The notes under the pieces are model-generated. The model saw only the letters and a program-made list of their open reading frames with translations. It searched no databases and was not told where the DNA came from. DNA of 64,000 nucleotides from Sutterella sp. (GTDB lineage Bacteria; Pseudomonadota; Gammaproteobacteria; Burkholderiales; Burkholderiaceae_F). A program made the translations under genes and the position numbers. Location of the stretch: NCBI GenBank assembly GCA_017936545.1, contig JAGBFJ010000010.1, positions 17,699 through 81,698 on the forward strand, given 5' to 3'. Shown here one piece after another: positions 31,096 through 39,703 of the stretch (its first letter is position 1; the number at the start of each line of letters is the position of its first letter).

Positions 31096-31968
31096 TCAGA
31101 AGACACCTCGAGCTTCGAGCCGCTCCTTCCAGCAGCGCGCGGCGGTTTTCCAGAACGCCGCCTGCGAGTCCGCGCCGATCGGCTCGAAGCCGAGATGCCG
31201 CCAGGCCCGTTCCGTTTCGCCGCGCAGATCGTCCGGGTTGAGGGGCACCGCGCCCTGCTGCTTGGAAAGCTTCTGGCCGTCGCTGTTGAGCACCAGCGGC
31301 AGGTGCATATAGCGGGGAGGACGGGCGCCGAGCGCTTCATAAAGCATGATCTGACGCGGGGTATTGTCGATGAGGTCGGCGCCCCGGACGATGTCGGTGA
31401 CGCCCTGGTAAAGGTCGTCTGCGACCACGGCGAGCTGATAGGCCCAGAGACCGTCCGCACGCTTCAGAACAAAGTCTCCTGCCTCTTTTTCCACATTCTG
31501 CGTGAATGATCCGGCCAGACGGTCGTCAAACGTCACGGGCACGCCGTTCGTGAGAAAGCGCCAGGCTCGCACGGGACGCCCGCCCGTGCCGCTGCGGCAG
31601 GTGCCGGGATAGACGCCGGCGGGCAGACCGAGAGCCAGAGCGCGCTCGGCGGCTTCACGGCGGGAACAGGCGCAGCCGTAGACCCGGCCGTCCCGTCTGA
31701 GGCGTTTGAGCGTTTCGGCGTAGGCGTCGTACCGGTCGTGCTGCCACAGCACGGGTTCGTCGGAGTTCAGACCGAGCCGCCGAAGCGTATCGATGATGGC
31801 CTTGTCGGCGCCGGGCACGTCCCGGGGCGGGTCGATGTCTTCAATGCGCACAAGCCAGACGCCGTCGTGGGCTCGGGCGTCGAGGTAGCTCGCCATGGCG
31901 GCGACAAGACTGCCGGCATGAAGAAGACCGGTGGGGGAGGGAGCGAAGCGGCCGCGGTAGGACGTCAT
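31096..31968 (-). CDS. gluQ: Glutamyl-Q tRNA(Asp) synthetase
   Basis: A truncated glutamyl-tRNA synthetase that attaches glutamate to queuosine 34 of tRNA-Asp. The product is 290 residues and lacks the anticodon-binding domain, as expected. The HIGH-type motif is RFAPSPTGLLHAGSLVAA and the KMSKS-type motif is DGQKLSKQQGA. Zinc cysteines are in YGCACSRREAAE and YPGTCRSG. The ATG at 31968 is used; the 31998 start adds ten residues without similarity. Confidence 0.93.
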   Translation of the reverse strand: MTSYRGRFAPSPTGLLHAGSLVAAMASYLDARAHDGVWLVRIEDIDPPRDVPGADKAIIDTLRRLGLNSDEPVLWQHDRYDAYAETLKRLRRDGRVYGCACSRREAAERALALGLPAGVYPGTCRSGTGGRPVRAWRFLTNGVPVTFDDRLAGSFTQNVEKEAGDFVLKRADGLWAYQLAVVADDLYQGVTDIVRGADLIDNTPRQIMLYEALGARPPRYMHLPLVLNSDGQKLSKQQGAVPLNPDDLRGETERAWRHLGFEPIGADSQAAFWKTAARCWKERLEARGVF

Positions 31969-32020
31969 GAATCTGATCCGAAAACGCGAAAAGGTCATTG
32001 TAGCGTCGGCGCCGGCCGTG

Positions 32021-32055
32021 AAAAAGGGCGGCCCTCCGTGAAGAGAAGCCGCCCT
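32021..32055 (-). terminator. Terminator after rne
   Basis: AGGGCGGC (32025-32032) pairs with GCCGCCCT (32048-32055). On the minus strand the hairpin is followed by TTTTT. It ends the RNase E transcript 52 bases past the stop. Confidence 0.8.
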
Positions 32056-32106
32056 GTCTGTCAGGCGGGAGCCGACGGGGTCCGGCGGACCCCGGGAGCA
32101 AACCGA

Positions 32107-35100
32107 TTATTCAGTCTTCGTGTGAACCTGAATCAGTTCGCCTTCCTCCGTCACGACAGACGCCGTGCGGGGACGGCCCGGATAGATCACGGGCGCGTAG
32201 ACGACGGGCTGAATGAGCTCGGGACGGGTATGCACCTGCTCGAGCACTTCGTCGGCTGCCGCTTCGGCGCGAGCAGGGCGTGCGCGTCCCGGATTCTTCA
32301 CCGTTTCGTAGCCGCGGTAGGGGACGAGCTCGCGCTTGGTGAGCACCGGCACGAGACCGGCCGTGCGGAGGTTGGCCTCCAGGCCTTCGGCAACGGCGCC
32401 GCCGTTGACCGGACCGGGATGCGTGATCGCGGGCGCGGCTTCGGCGGGAACCGGTTCTTCAGCTGGCGCTTCCTCAGCCGGGACGGCTTCGGCTGCCGTT
32501 TCGGCAGGTTCCGGCGCGGTATGCGTCTGAGCAGTCTGAGCCGGATGCTCGGTCCGGACGTCGCGGGCGACGACCACGGCTTCCACCGGCGACGATTCCG
32601 CCACGATTTCGGCAACGGCTTCGGCGATGGGCCTGAGCTGCGTCTTCACCGTGTCGTCGGAACGACGGCGGCGGCTGCGGCGAGGACGGCGGTCGGCCTT
32701 TTCAAAGCTTTCCGTGATCTGCTGAGCGACGTCGGCCATATGGGCGGCGCTCTTCAGATCCACTTCGGCCTTGGCGTCGGTTCTGACGTCGGCCTTGGCT
32801 TCTGCAGGCTGAGCGGGCTCGGCCTGGGGCGCCTTGGTTTCGATCTGAACCAGCGGCGCTTCCTCGGCGGGCTTCGCTTCAACGCGCGGCTTGCGGCCGA
32901 GCGGCTTGGCGTCGACGTAGTCGGAAGGTGCGGCGGGCTTGGTCGTTTCGATCTGAACCAGACCGGATTCGGCGGCGGGCGCAGCTTCCGGCACGGCCGG
33001 GGCTTCAGACTTCGGCGCTTCCTTCACTTCAGCCGGGACTTCGGCAGGTTCCTGAACCGGGGCGTCTTCGGACCGGACAGGCGCTTCAGCCGGCTGTTCG
33101 GCTGCCGGAGCGGCTTCAGCGGCGGCAGGCGCGGCTTCAGGCTGCTCGGCAGCGGGAGCGGCAGGAGCTTCGGCTGGTTCGGATGCGGCTTCGCCTTCGG
33201 CGGCTTCAGCGCTATCGGCGCCTTCGGCGTTCTGAGCCTGGGCGTCGGCGCCGCTGCGGCTGCCGCGGCGACGGCGGCGGGGACGGCGGCGGCGGGTTTC
33301 GCCCTGCTGATCGTCGGCTTCCTCGCCTTCCGGACGGGCGCCTTCAGCATCTTCCGTGCGAACCTCTTCTTCGGCGGGCGCTGCGGCCTTGGGAGCTTCG
33401 GGCGCGCGGGCCTCTTCAGCGCGGACTTCGGACGCCGGTTCCGCCGGGACAGCGGCTTCGGCGGCGGTCTGCGTCACTTCCGCGGTCTGGACGGGCTGCT
33501 GAGCTTCGTCCTCGGCCGAACGGCGGCGGCGCGTGCGGCGGCGGCTCGTCTTTTCGGCGGGCTCGGTCTGCTGGGCGTCTTCGCGGGGAAGTTCCGCCTC
33601 AGCCTGACGGCGGACGGGACGCTCGCGGCGCTTCTTTTCTTCCTGACGTTCTTCAGAGCGTTCGGTCTTTTCAGCGCGTTCGCTCTTCTCGGCACGTTCC
33701 GGGCGTTCGGCGCGCTCCGGACGGTCGGCGCGGCGGACACGGCGGCCGTCGCGGCGGCTGCCGCGGCGCTTGCGGTCTTCGCGTTCGTCCGACTTGCCTT
33801 CGGCAGGCTTCTTGTCGTCCGCAGGCTTTTCTTCTTCCTTCTTGCTGCTGTCGCCGAAGAGGAAGGCGGCGATGCGGGCGAAGAGCCCCTTCTTTTCCGT
33901 GACGGGCTGGAGCTGAACCTGCTTGCCGGCCTCTTCCTTCTTCTCGGCCTGAACGTGAACCGGCGCCGGATCGCGCGGGAGCACGTTCTTGATCACGGGC
34001 ACCTGCTTCGGACGCTGAGGCTTGTCTTCCTGGCTCTTGAGCGCGTACGGATCGTCGGCGACCGTTTCCACTTCCTCGGCGCGGTTGAAGCTCGGGGTCG
34101 TGTCTTCAAGACGTTCGTCGTCCTGACGCAGACGCTCGATGTGGTAGTGCGGCGTCTCAAGATGCGTGTTCGGGATGAGCACGATCGGCACCCGGTGGCG
34201 TGCTTCGAGCTTGGTGATGTCGTTGCGCTTTTCGTTGAGCAGGAACGTCGCCACGTCTACGGGCACCTGCGCGTAGACGGCGCCCGTGCCTTCCTTCATG
34301 GCTTCTTCCTGAAGGATGCGCAGAACCTGGAGCGCGCAGCTTTCCGTGTCGCGGATCACGCCGACGCCGTTGCAGCGCGGGCAGGTGATGTGGTTGCCTT
34401 CGGAGAGCGCGGGACGCAGACGCTGGCGGGAGAGTTCCATCAGGCCGAAGCGGCTGATCTTGGCCATCTGAACGCGGGCGCGGTCGTAGCGCAGCGCGTC
34501 CTTGAGACGCTGCTCGACGGCGCGCTGGTTCTTCGTGTCGGCCATGTCGATGAAGTCGATCACAATGAGGCCGCCGAGGTCGCGCAGACGCATCTGACGG
34601 GCCACTTCGTCGGCGGCTTCGCAGTTCGTGCGGAAGGCGGTTTCCTCAATGTCGGCGCCGCGGGTGGCGCGCGCGGAGTTCACGTCGATGGCGACGAGGG
34701 CTTCCGTGTGGTCGATCACGATGGCGCCGCCGGAGGGCAGGGGCACCGTGCGCGAATAGGCGGTTTCGATCTGATGCTCGATCTGGAAGCGCGTGAAGAG
34801 CGGAATGTCTTCGCGGTAGCGCTTCACGCGGCCGACCATGTCGGGCATGACGTGCGCCATGAACTGGCGAGCCTGCTCGTAGATGTCGTCCGTGTCGACG
34901 AGAATTTCGCCGATATCGGGCTGGAAGTAGTCGCGGATCGCGCGCACGACGAGGTTCGATTCCTCGACGATGAGGAAGGGCGGCGGATTGAGGCGCTTGA
35001 GCGGCTTGCCGTCGACGACGGGCGTCGTGACGGAGGCGGCGACCCGGCGGCCGTTTTCCTCGCGCATCAGTTCGTACTGCGGGACGGCTGCGTCGGAAAT

Positions 35101-35676
35101 GGCTTCCCAGAGCTTGAGCAGGTAGTTGAGGTCCCACTGGAGCTCTTCGGTCGTGCGGCCGATGCCGGCCGTGCGGGCGATGGTCGACATGCCGGAGGGA
35201 AGATCGAGCTTTTCCATCGCTTCGCGGAGTTCCTGACGCTCTTCGCCTTCGATGCGGCGGGACACGCCGCCTCCGCGGGGATTGTTGGGCATCAGGACGA
35301 GGTAGCGGCCCGCGAGGCTGATGAACGTGGTGAGAGCGGCGCCCTTGTTGCCGCGTTCTTCCTTTTCAACCTGAACGATGAGCTCCTGACCTTCCGTGAT
35401 GGCTTCGCGGATGCTTGCCGTACGGACGTCGACGCCTTCCTTGAAGTAGGCGCGGGAGATTTCCTTGAAGGGGAGGAAGCCGTGGCGTTCTTCGCCGTAA
35501 TTGACGAAGCACGCTTCGAGACTGGGCTCGATGCGGGTGACGATGCCCTTGTAGATGTTCGACTTGCGGGCTTCGCGGCCGACGGTTTCGATGTCGATGT
35601 CGATGAGTTTCTGCCCGTCGACGATGCCTACGCGCGTTTCTTCCGCGTGCGTGGCATTGAAAAGCATGCGCTTCAT
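32107..35676 (-). CDS. rne: Ribonuclease E with a long disordered scaffold tail
   Basis: The endonuclease that starts mRNA decay and processes rRNA and tRNA. The product is 1189 residues. The N-terminal half holds the S1 domain (KSNIYKGIVTRIEPSLEACF, then YGEERHGFLPFKEIS), the 5' sensor/RNase H region, the catalytic acid motif VIDFIDMAD, and the zinc link CPRCNGVG. From about residue 510 the protein is disordered. It has an Arg-rich RNA-binding block (RKRRGSRRDGRRVRRADRP) and RPER/AERPERAEKSERAE-type repeats. Long Ala/Glu/Pro stretches follow, with repeated short hydrophobic motifs (LVQIETTKP, LVQIETKAP, LIQVHTKTE). GGAG before the ATG at 35676 sets the start; the ATG at 35688 would add four residues. 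Confidence 0.96.
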   Translation of the reverse strand: MKRMLFNATHAEETRVGIVDGQKLIDIDIETVGREARKSNIYKGIVTRIEPSLEACFVNYGEERHGFLPFKEISRAYFKEGVDVRTASIREAITEGQELIVQVEKEERGNKGAALTTFISLAGRYLVLMPNNPRGGGVSRRIEGEERQELREAMEKLDLPSGMSTIARTAGIGRTTEELQWDLNYLLKLWEAISDAAVPQYELMREENGRRVAASVTTPVVDGKPLKRLNPPPFLIVEESNLVVRAIRDYFQPDIGEILVDTDDIYEQARQFMAHVMPDMVGRVKRYREDIPLFTRFQIEHQIETAYSRTVPLPSGGAIVIDHTEALVAIDVNSARATRGADIEETAFRTNCEAADEVARQMRLRDLGGLIVIDFIDMADTKNQRAVEQRLKDALRYDRARVQMAKISRFGLMELSRQRLRPALSEGNHITCPRCNGVGVIRDTESCALQVLRILQEEAMKEGTGAVYAQVPVDVATFLLNEKRNDITKLEARHRVPIVLIPNTHLETPHYHIERLRQDDERLEDTTPSFNRAEEVETVADDPYALKSQEDKPQRPKQVPVIKNVLPRDPAPVHVQAEKKEEAGKQVQLQPVTEKKGLFARIAAFLFGDSSKKEEEKPADDKKPAEGKSDEREDRKRRGSRRDGRRVRRADRPERAERPERAEKSERAEKTERSEERQEEKKRRERPVRRQAEAELPREDAQQTEPAEKTSRRRTRRRRSAEDEAQQPVQTAEVTQTAAEAAVPAEPASEVRAEEARAPEAPKAAAPAEEEVRTEDAEGARPEGEEADDQQGETRRRRPRRRRRGSRSGADAQAQNAEGADSAEAAEGEAASEPAEAPAAPAAEQPEAAPAAAEAAPAAEQPAEAPVRSEDAPVQEPAEVPAEVKEAPKSEAPAVPEAAPAAESGLVQIETTKPAAPSDYVDAKPLGRKPRVEAKPAEEAPLVQIETKAPQAEPAQPAEAKADVRTDAKAEVDLKSAAHMADVAQQITESFEKADRRPRRSRRRRSDDTVKTQLRPIAEAVAEIVAESSPVEAVVVARDVRTEHPAQTAQTHTAPEPAETAAEAVPAEEAPAEEPVPAEAAPAITHPGPVNGGAVAEGLEANLRTAGLVPVLTKRELVPYRGYETVKNPGRARPARAEAAADEVLEQVHTRPELIQPVVYAPVIYPGRPRTASVVTEEGELIQVHTKTE

Positions 35677-36774
35677 TTGGCACTCCATCCGCCACTGACG
35701 CGGGCGGGCCGGCGTGCCGAAACAAAAGAAGCAGCCGAGTCCGACGGTTCATGCCGGGCAACGGTCGGCGCTCACGGAGTGACAGTTCCTCCGTGCCGCG
35801 CACAAAAGGGCTCCGCAGACGCAGGGATGCGCTGCGGGCCGGACCGTCCTGGCGGGCCGGTGCTTCAGCGGCGCTGTGTCGACGCACGACGGGCGTCCAT
35901 GGGGAGAGCAGCGGGCGAGGCGGATGCACGGCATCCGGCCGACGGCGCTCAATCCCTCACAGCCTCCGAGTCTCTTCGCGGACGAATCTGTCCGCAAAAA
36001 GTCCGCCCCATAGCGCTGATAAGTCCGGCCGTGCGTATTTAAGACCCGCCGCATGAGTGACCGGCCGGCTGCGGGCGCTCTGACACCGCCCGGATCATCG
36101 CGCCCGATCGGGGCGGATATCGCGGGGGGAGCTGCCCGGCTGAGCCGGATGAGGCGGCGTTCGGACGCGCCTCGGGCGTTCGCGGCAGGTCTGCCCGGCC
36201 GGGACTGACAGCCCGGAATGGCAGACTGAAATCTTCTTTTCTTTCGGCAGCGGATCCGGCAGCCGGCCGGATCCGGTCGCATTTCCTGCATCCTGGCGGA
36301 CTGGGAGCATCTCTCCAAGGCAGGGCCTCCGGCGGAAGACAGGGAGGCGGCCGCAGCGCATGTGCCGTGGAAGCGGATGGAAAGAGAGCCGGGCCGACGC
36401 ACGCGCCTATGTCAGGCGCCTGAGCGCTCAAGCTGACGGGCTTTCGTTAAGCCGCCGCGAGCAGGCTGTCGGACCGGAAGCTTCCGGCAAAGGGCGGCGC
36501 CCCGCCGACGTCCTTCGGGACGGCAGCCGGCGCATGGGAGGCGCTCCGGCCGCACGGCGCGGAAACGCATGTTGAAAAAAGGGTCTGTCCGACCGCGTCG
36601 TCAGTGCGCCGCCGGCACAATAATCGGTGAAAACGTGAGAGAATGCGCACTCAGGCGCGGAATGCCTTCCGGGCCGAGTCTGACGGGGCGCGGCCTCGTC
36701 ACGTCTCAGTAAAGACCGCTGCGCCGTAGGAACAACCGCGGGCACAGACCGATCACAGCCGATAAGTATAAACG
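35677..36774 (-). other. Long rne/rluC spacer, probably the rne leader and divergent promoters
   Basis: About 1.1 kb with no credible gene. Open frames on both strands have the Arg/Ala/Pro-rich composition of random GC-rich sequence. It is full of short dyads, for example GGATCCGGC (36252-36260) with GCCGGATCC (36266-36274). In E. coli rne has a structured leader of about 360 bases through which RNase E represses itself. A weak -10 (TAAATA on the minus strand, 36036-36041) would give a leader of about that size here. That match is suggestive only. Confidence 0.5.
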
Positions 36775-37803
36775 ATGCCAGAGCAGACCAAGGCGGAAAT
36801 TGCACCCATCCCGTCAGCAAAAGTAACAGCACTCGGTGCCGATGCCGTTCACTGGATCCGCATCGGACCGGATGCCGACGGCCAGCGCATCGACAATTTT
36901 CTTGCGCGCGTGGCCAAAGGGGTTCCGAAGAGCCACATCTACCGCATCATCCGGGGCGGAGAAATCCGCGTGAACAAGGGCCGCGTCAAGGCTGAAACCA
37001 AGCTTGCCGAAGGAGACATTCTGCGCGTGCCGCCGATGCGCGTTTCGCAGAAGCCCGCCGGCCGTCCCGCCGCGGCGCCGCTCGCCGAAGGCGCGGTGCC
37101 CGTGCTGTACGAAGACCGTCATCTGCTCGTCGTCAATAAGCCGTCGGGGCTCGCCGCGCACGGGGGCTCGGGCATTTCGCACGGTCTCATCGAGCGTCTG
37201 CGCGTCTCCCGTCCGGAAGATCCCTTCCTTGAACTCGCCCACCGGCTCGACCGCGAAACCTCCGGCGCCATCATCGTCTGCCGCACCCGCAAGGCGCTCG
37301 TGCGTCTTCACGACATGATGAAGGAGGGCGGCGGCATCGAAAAGCACTACCGCACGCTGGTGAAGGGCGACTGGGTGAACGACCGTCAGCATGTGAAGCT
37401 GCCGCTCGAACGCTTTCTGCTGCCGTCGGGCGAGCGCCGCGTGCGCGTCAACACGGCCGACGGCATGAGCGCGCATTCGGTCTTCACGCTCCTGAAGCGC
37501 TACGGCGACGTGAGCCTTCTCGACGTGGAGCTTAAAACCGGACGCACGCATCAGATCCGCGTCCATGCGCTCAGTCAGGGCTTCCCTCTCGTGGGCGACG
37601 ACAAGTACGGCGACTTCGACTTCAACCGCGAAGTGACGCACGGTCTCCTCGGCGTGCCCTTCAGACGCATGTTCCTGCATGCGCATACGCTCAGCTTCAT
37701 GCATCCCGTGACGGGCGAGCCCGTCAGGATCACCGCGCCGATGCCGCCCGAATGCACGGCGCTTCTCGACGCACTCGACAAACGCGGAAGAAAGAACAAA
37801 TGA
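36775..37803 (+). CDS. rluC: 23S rRNA pseudouridine synthase RluC
   Basis: It makes pseudouridine at 955, 2504 and 2580 of 23S rRNA in E. coli. The product is 342 residues. An S4 domain (DNFLARVAKGVPKSHIYRII, GEIRVNKGRVK) comes before the catalytic domain, whose motif II is ELAHRLDRETSGAII with the catalytic aspartate, followed by LKTGRTHQIRVHA. No clear ribosome-binding site precedes the ATG. It is divergent from rne, as in E. coli, and overlaps the HAD phosphatase gene by 4 bases. Confidence 0.94.
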   Translation: MPEQTKAEIAPIPSAKVTALGADAVHWIRIGPDADGQRIDNFLARVAKGVPKSHIYRIIRGGEIRVNKGRVKAETKLAEGDILRVPPMRVSQKPAGRPAAAPLAEGAVPVLYEDRHLLVVNKPSGLAAHGGSGISHGLIERLRVSRPEDPFLELAHRLDRETSGAIIVCRTRKALVRLHDMMKEGGGIEKHYRTLVKGDWVNDRQHVKLPLERFLLPSGERRVRVNTADGMSAHSVFTLLKRYGDVSLLDVELKTGRTHQIRVHALSQGFPLVGDDKYGDFDFNREVTHGLLGVPFRRMFLHAHTLSFMHPVTGEPVRITAPMPPECTALLDALDKRGRKNK

Positions 37804-38498
37804 CCGGCTTTGCACCCAAATACGATCTTTTCGTTTTCGACTGGGACGGCACCGTGATGGATACGACGGCCCTCATCGCGCTCGGCATCCAGCATGCCGC
37901 CCGCGAGATGGGCTATGCGGTGCCGACCTACGAGGAGGCGCTCGGCGTCATCGGGCTCGACTGGCGCAGCGCGCTTCTCAAGGTGGTTCCCGACTGTCCC
38001 GAATCCGAACATCTCCGCTTCAATGAAATCTACCGCGCCTGGTACATCCCGCACGAGGCCGAGGTGATTCTGTTTCCCGGCATGCGCGAACTCATTACGG
38101 GTCTCAAGACCCGGGGGTGCCGCACGGCCGTGGCGACCGGCAAGAGCCGCGAAGGGCTGCGTCGCGTGTTCGCCGCAACGGGACTTGAACCCTTCTTCGA
38201 TACGACGCAGACGGCCAGCGAATGTCTGCCCAAGCCCAATGCCGAAATGCTGGAGATGTGCGGCATCGAAACGGGCATTGATGCTTCTCGCACCGTCATG
38301 ATCGGCGATACGACGCACGACGTGCTGATGGCCCGCCGCTACGGCTGCGATTCGGTCGCGATGTGCGGCGGCGCTTCGAGTCCGGAGGATCTGAAGGCGG
38401 CTTCGCCGACCGTCATCTGCCGCGACGTGAAGGAACTCGCCGACTTCCTCGGCGTGAGCGATCTGGTGAAGGACGTCGATTTTTCCGGCCGCCGCTGA
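37800..38498 (+). CDS. HAD-superfamily phosphatase, phosphoglycolate phosphatase-like
   Basis: A 232-residue HAD hydrolase with motif I FDWDGTVMDTT, motif II VATGKSREGL, and motif III/IV KPNAEMLEM and MIGDTTHDVLMARR. A helical cap follows motif I. The substrate is not clear. The ATG at 37800 overlaps the rluC stop (ATGA), so the two genes are coupled. The same rluC-HAD pairing is common in Burkholderiales. Confidence 0.88.
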   Translation: MTGFAPKYDLFVFDWDGTVMDTTALIALGIQHAAREMGYAVPTYEEALGVIGLDWRSALLKVVPDCPESEHLRFNEIYRAWYIPHEAEVILFPGMRELITGLKTRGCRTAVATGKSREGLRRVFAATGLEPFFDTTQTASECLPKPNAEMLEMCGIETGIDASRTVMIGDTTHDVLMARRYGCDSVAMCGGASSPEDLKAASPTVICRDVKELADFLGVSDLVKDVDFSGRR

Positions 38499-38529
38499 AC
38501 GGTCTCCTCACTGACGCCGACAAAAATCG

Positions 38530-38570
38530 ATCGGGCGCCGTTTCTGCGGAAATCGGCGCCCGATGTTTTA
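38530..38570. terminator. Terminator between the HAD gene and the SbcD-like gene
   Basis: A perfect 11-bp stem, ATCGGGCGCCG (38530-38540) with CGGCGCCCGAT (38554-38564). GTTTTAT follows on plus and CGATTTTTGT on minus, so it can serve both converging genes. Confidence 0.85.
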
Positions 38571-38580
38571 TCCGGACCGT

Positions 38581-39624
38581 TCAGACTGCGGCGGGTTCCG
38601 TCACGCAGAGAACGACGCCCGCTTCTCGGGCGGCGGCCTCCAGCTGCTCCGAGACCGCTTCGGTCAGCGGTTCGGCAAGACGCACGCGCACATATGGCGC
38701 GTCATGCCGGCGGCCGACCTCGGCCATCATCGTCCGCACGTCCGGGAGTGTGCCTTCCAGCGTCAGGAACATGCGGCGCTGAGGGACGGGCAGTTCTTCG
38801 ACGGACAGGCCGCCGGCGCCGTCGAAGACGAGTTCGATGATGCGGTGGCGGTAGTGCTGGTGGTTGAAGGAGAGCATGAGCGGCGCACCGCTGTATCTCA
38901 TCGGAAGGGACGCCGTCACGGGCTGGCCGTGATGAATATGGCCGAGCGCGACGTAGTCCCACGCATCTCCGAAGGCATCGGCCGGCACGTTGCGAAGCGG
39001 GTTGCGGTCGGCGTCGGGCCGGCCGCGCGGACGGAACTGACAGCCCGGCACGAAAAGGTGTCCCATCGCGACGGTCGGCGGACGGTGTCCCCTGCAAGCT
39101 TCCAGAATCCGCCGCCGGACCTCGGCGTAGCGGGCCCGCACGCCTGCTTCAAAGCGGGCGCAGCGCTCTTCGACGCTGAGCCGCCCGTCGGGCGTGCCGA
39201 CGTCGCTTTCGGCAAGGAAGGGAACGGCGGCGACGCCGAGAAACGGGCTGCCGTCTGCTTCCCTCAGAACGACGGCTTCGCTTTCCGGCGTGATGTCCGA
39301 TACCGTCGCACGCGCAGCGGCGAGCAGGTCGGCGGGACGGGCCAGCGCCTCGTACGAATCGTGGTTTCCCGGCGCGATCACGGTGTGCCGGATCGAAGAG
39401 GCGACGAGCCTTTCCAGAAACGCCCGCCAGAGGGCTTCTGCCGCCTCATCCGGTTCGGGCCGGTGAAAGATGTCGCCCGCCATCAGAAGCACGTCCGGCC
39501 GGCGGCTCTGCGCCAGCGCGAAGAAGTCTTCAAAGAAGCGTTCGTGGTCCGGCGTGCGGCCGGATCCGTCGATCGTCTTGCCGAGATGCCAGTCGGCTGT
39601 ATGAAAAATGCGCAGCTCGCCCAT
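38581..39624 (-). CDS. SbcD-like metallophosphoesterase (orphan DNA-repair nuclease subunit)
   Basis: A 347-residue calcineurin-type phosphoesterase with all metal motifs: FHTADWHLGKTIDG, VLLMAGDIFHRPEP, VIAPGNHDSYEA, TVAMGHLFVPG and YVALGHIHHGQ. The layout matches SbcD/Mre11 nucleases, but no SbcC partner is next to it; the genuine sbcDC pair is at 49.8-54.7 kb. It may be a second SbcD paralogue with its own role or a partner encoded elsewhere. The flavoprotein gene is upstream on the same strand, 79 bases away. Confidence 0.82.
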   Translation of the reverse strand: MGELRIFHTADWHLGKTIDGSGRTPDHERFFEDFFALAQSRRPDVLLMAGDIFHRPEPDEAAEALWRAFLERLVASSIRHTVIAPGNHDSYEALARPADLLAAARATVSDITPESEAVVLREADGSPFLGVAAVPFLAESDVGTPDGRLSVEERCARFEAGVRARYAEVRRRILEACRGHRPPTVAMGHLFVPGCQFRPRGRPDADRNPLRNVPADAFGDAWDYVALGHIHHGQPVTASLPMRYSGAPLMLSFNHQHYRHRIIELVFDGAGGLSVEELPVPQRRMFLTLEGTLPDVRTMMAEVGRRHDAPYVRVRLAEPLTEAVSEQLEAAAREAGVVLCVTEPAAV

Positions 39625-39703
39625 ATGTCTTCCTGTGAGGGTGAAGACAAATTATGCAGTACCCGGAGCATGACGGGCGCGGAGAGGACGGAGAGCGGGA
39701 AGT

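Noticed and set aside
31738-36042. A 1434-residue open frame on the plus strand opposite rne
   Set aside because: It is the mirror of the RNase E gene in GC-rich DNA. Its sequence is low-complexity (Phe/Gly/Arg-rich) and matches no family, while the minus-strand frame has all RNase E motifs.
35749-36402. A possible 217-residue gene in the rne/rluC spacer
   Set aside because: The composition (Arg, Ser, Ala, Pro, Cys) is that of random GC-rich sequence, there is no ribosome-binding site, and other frames in the same place look the same.
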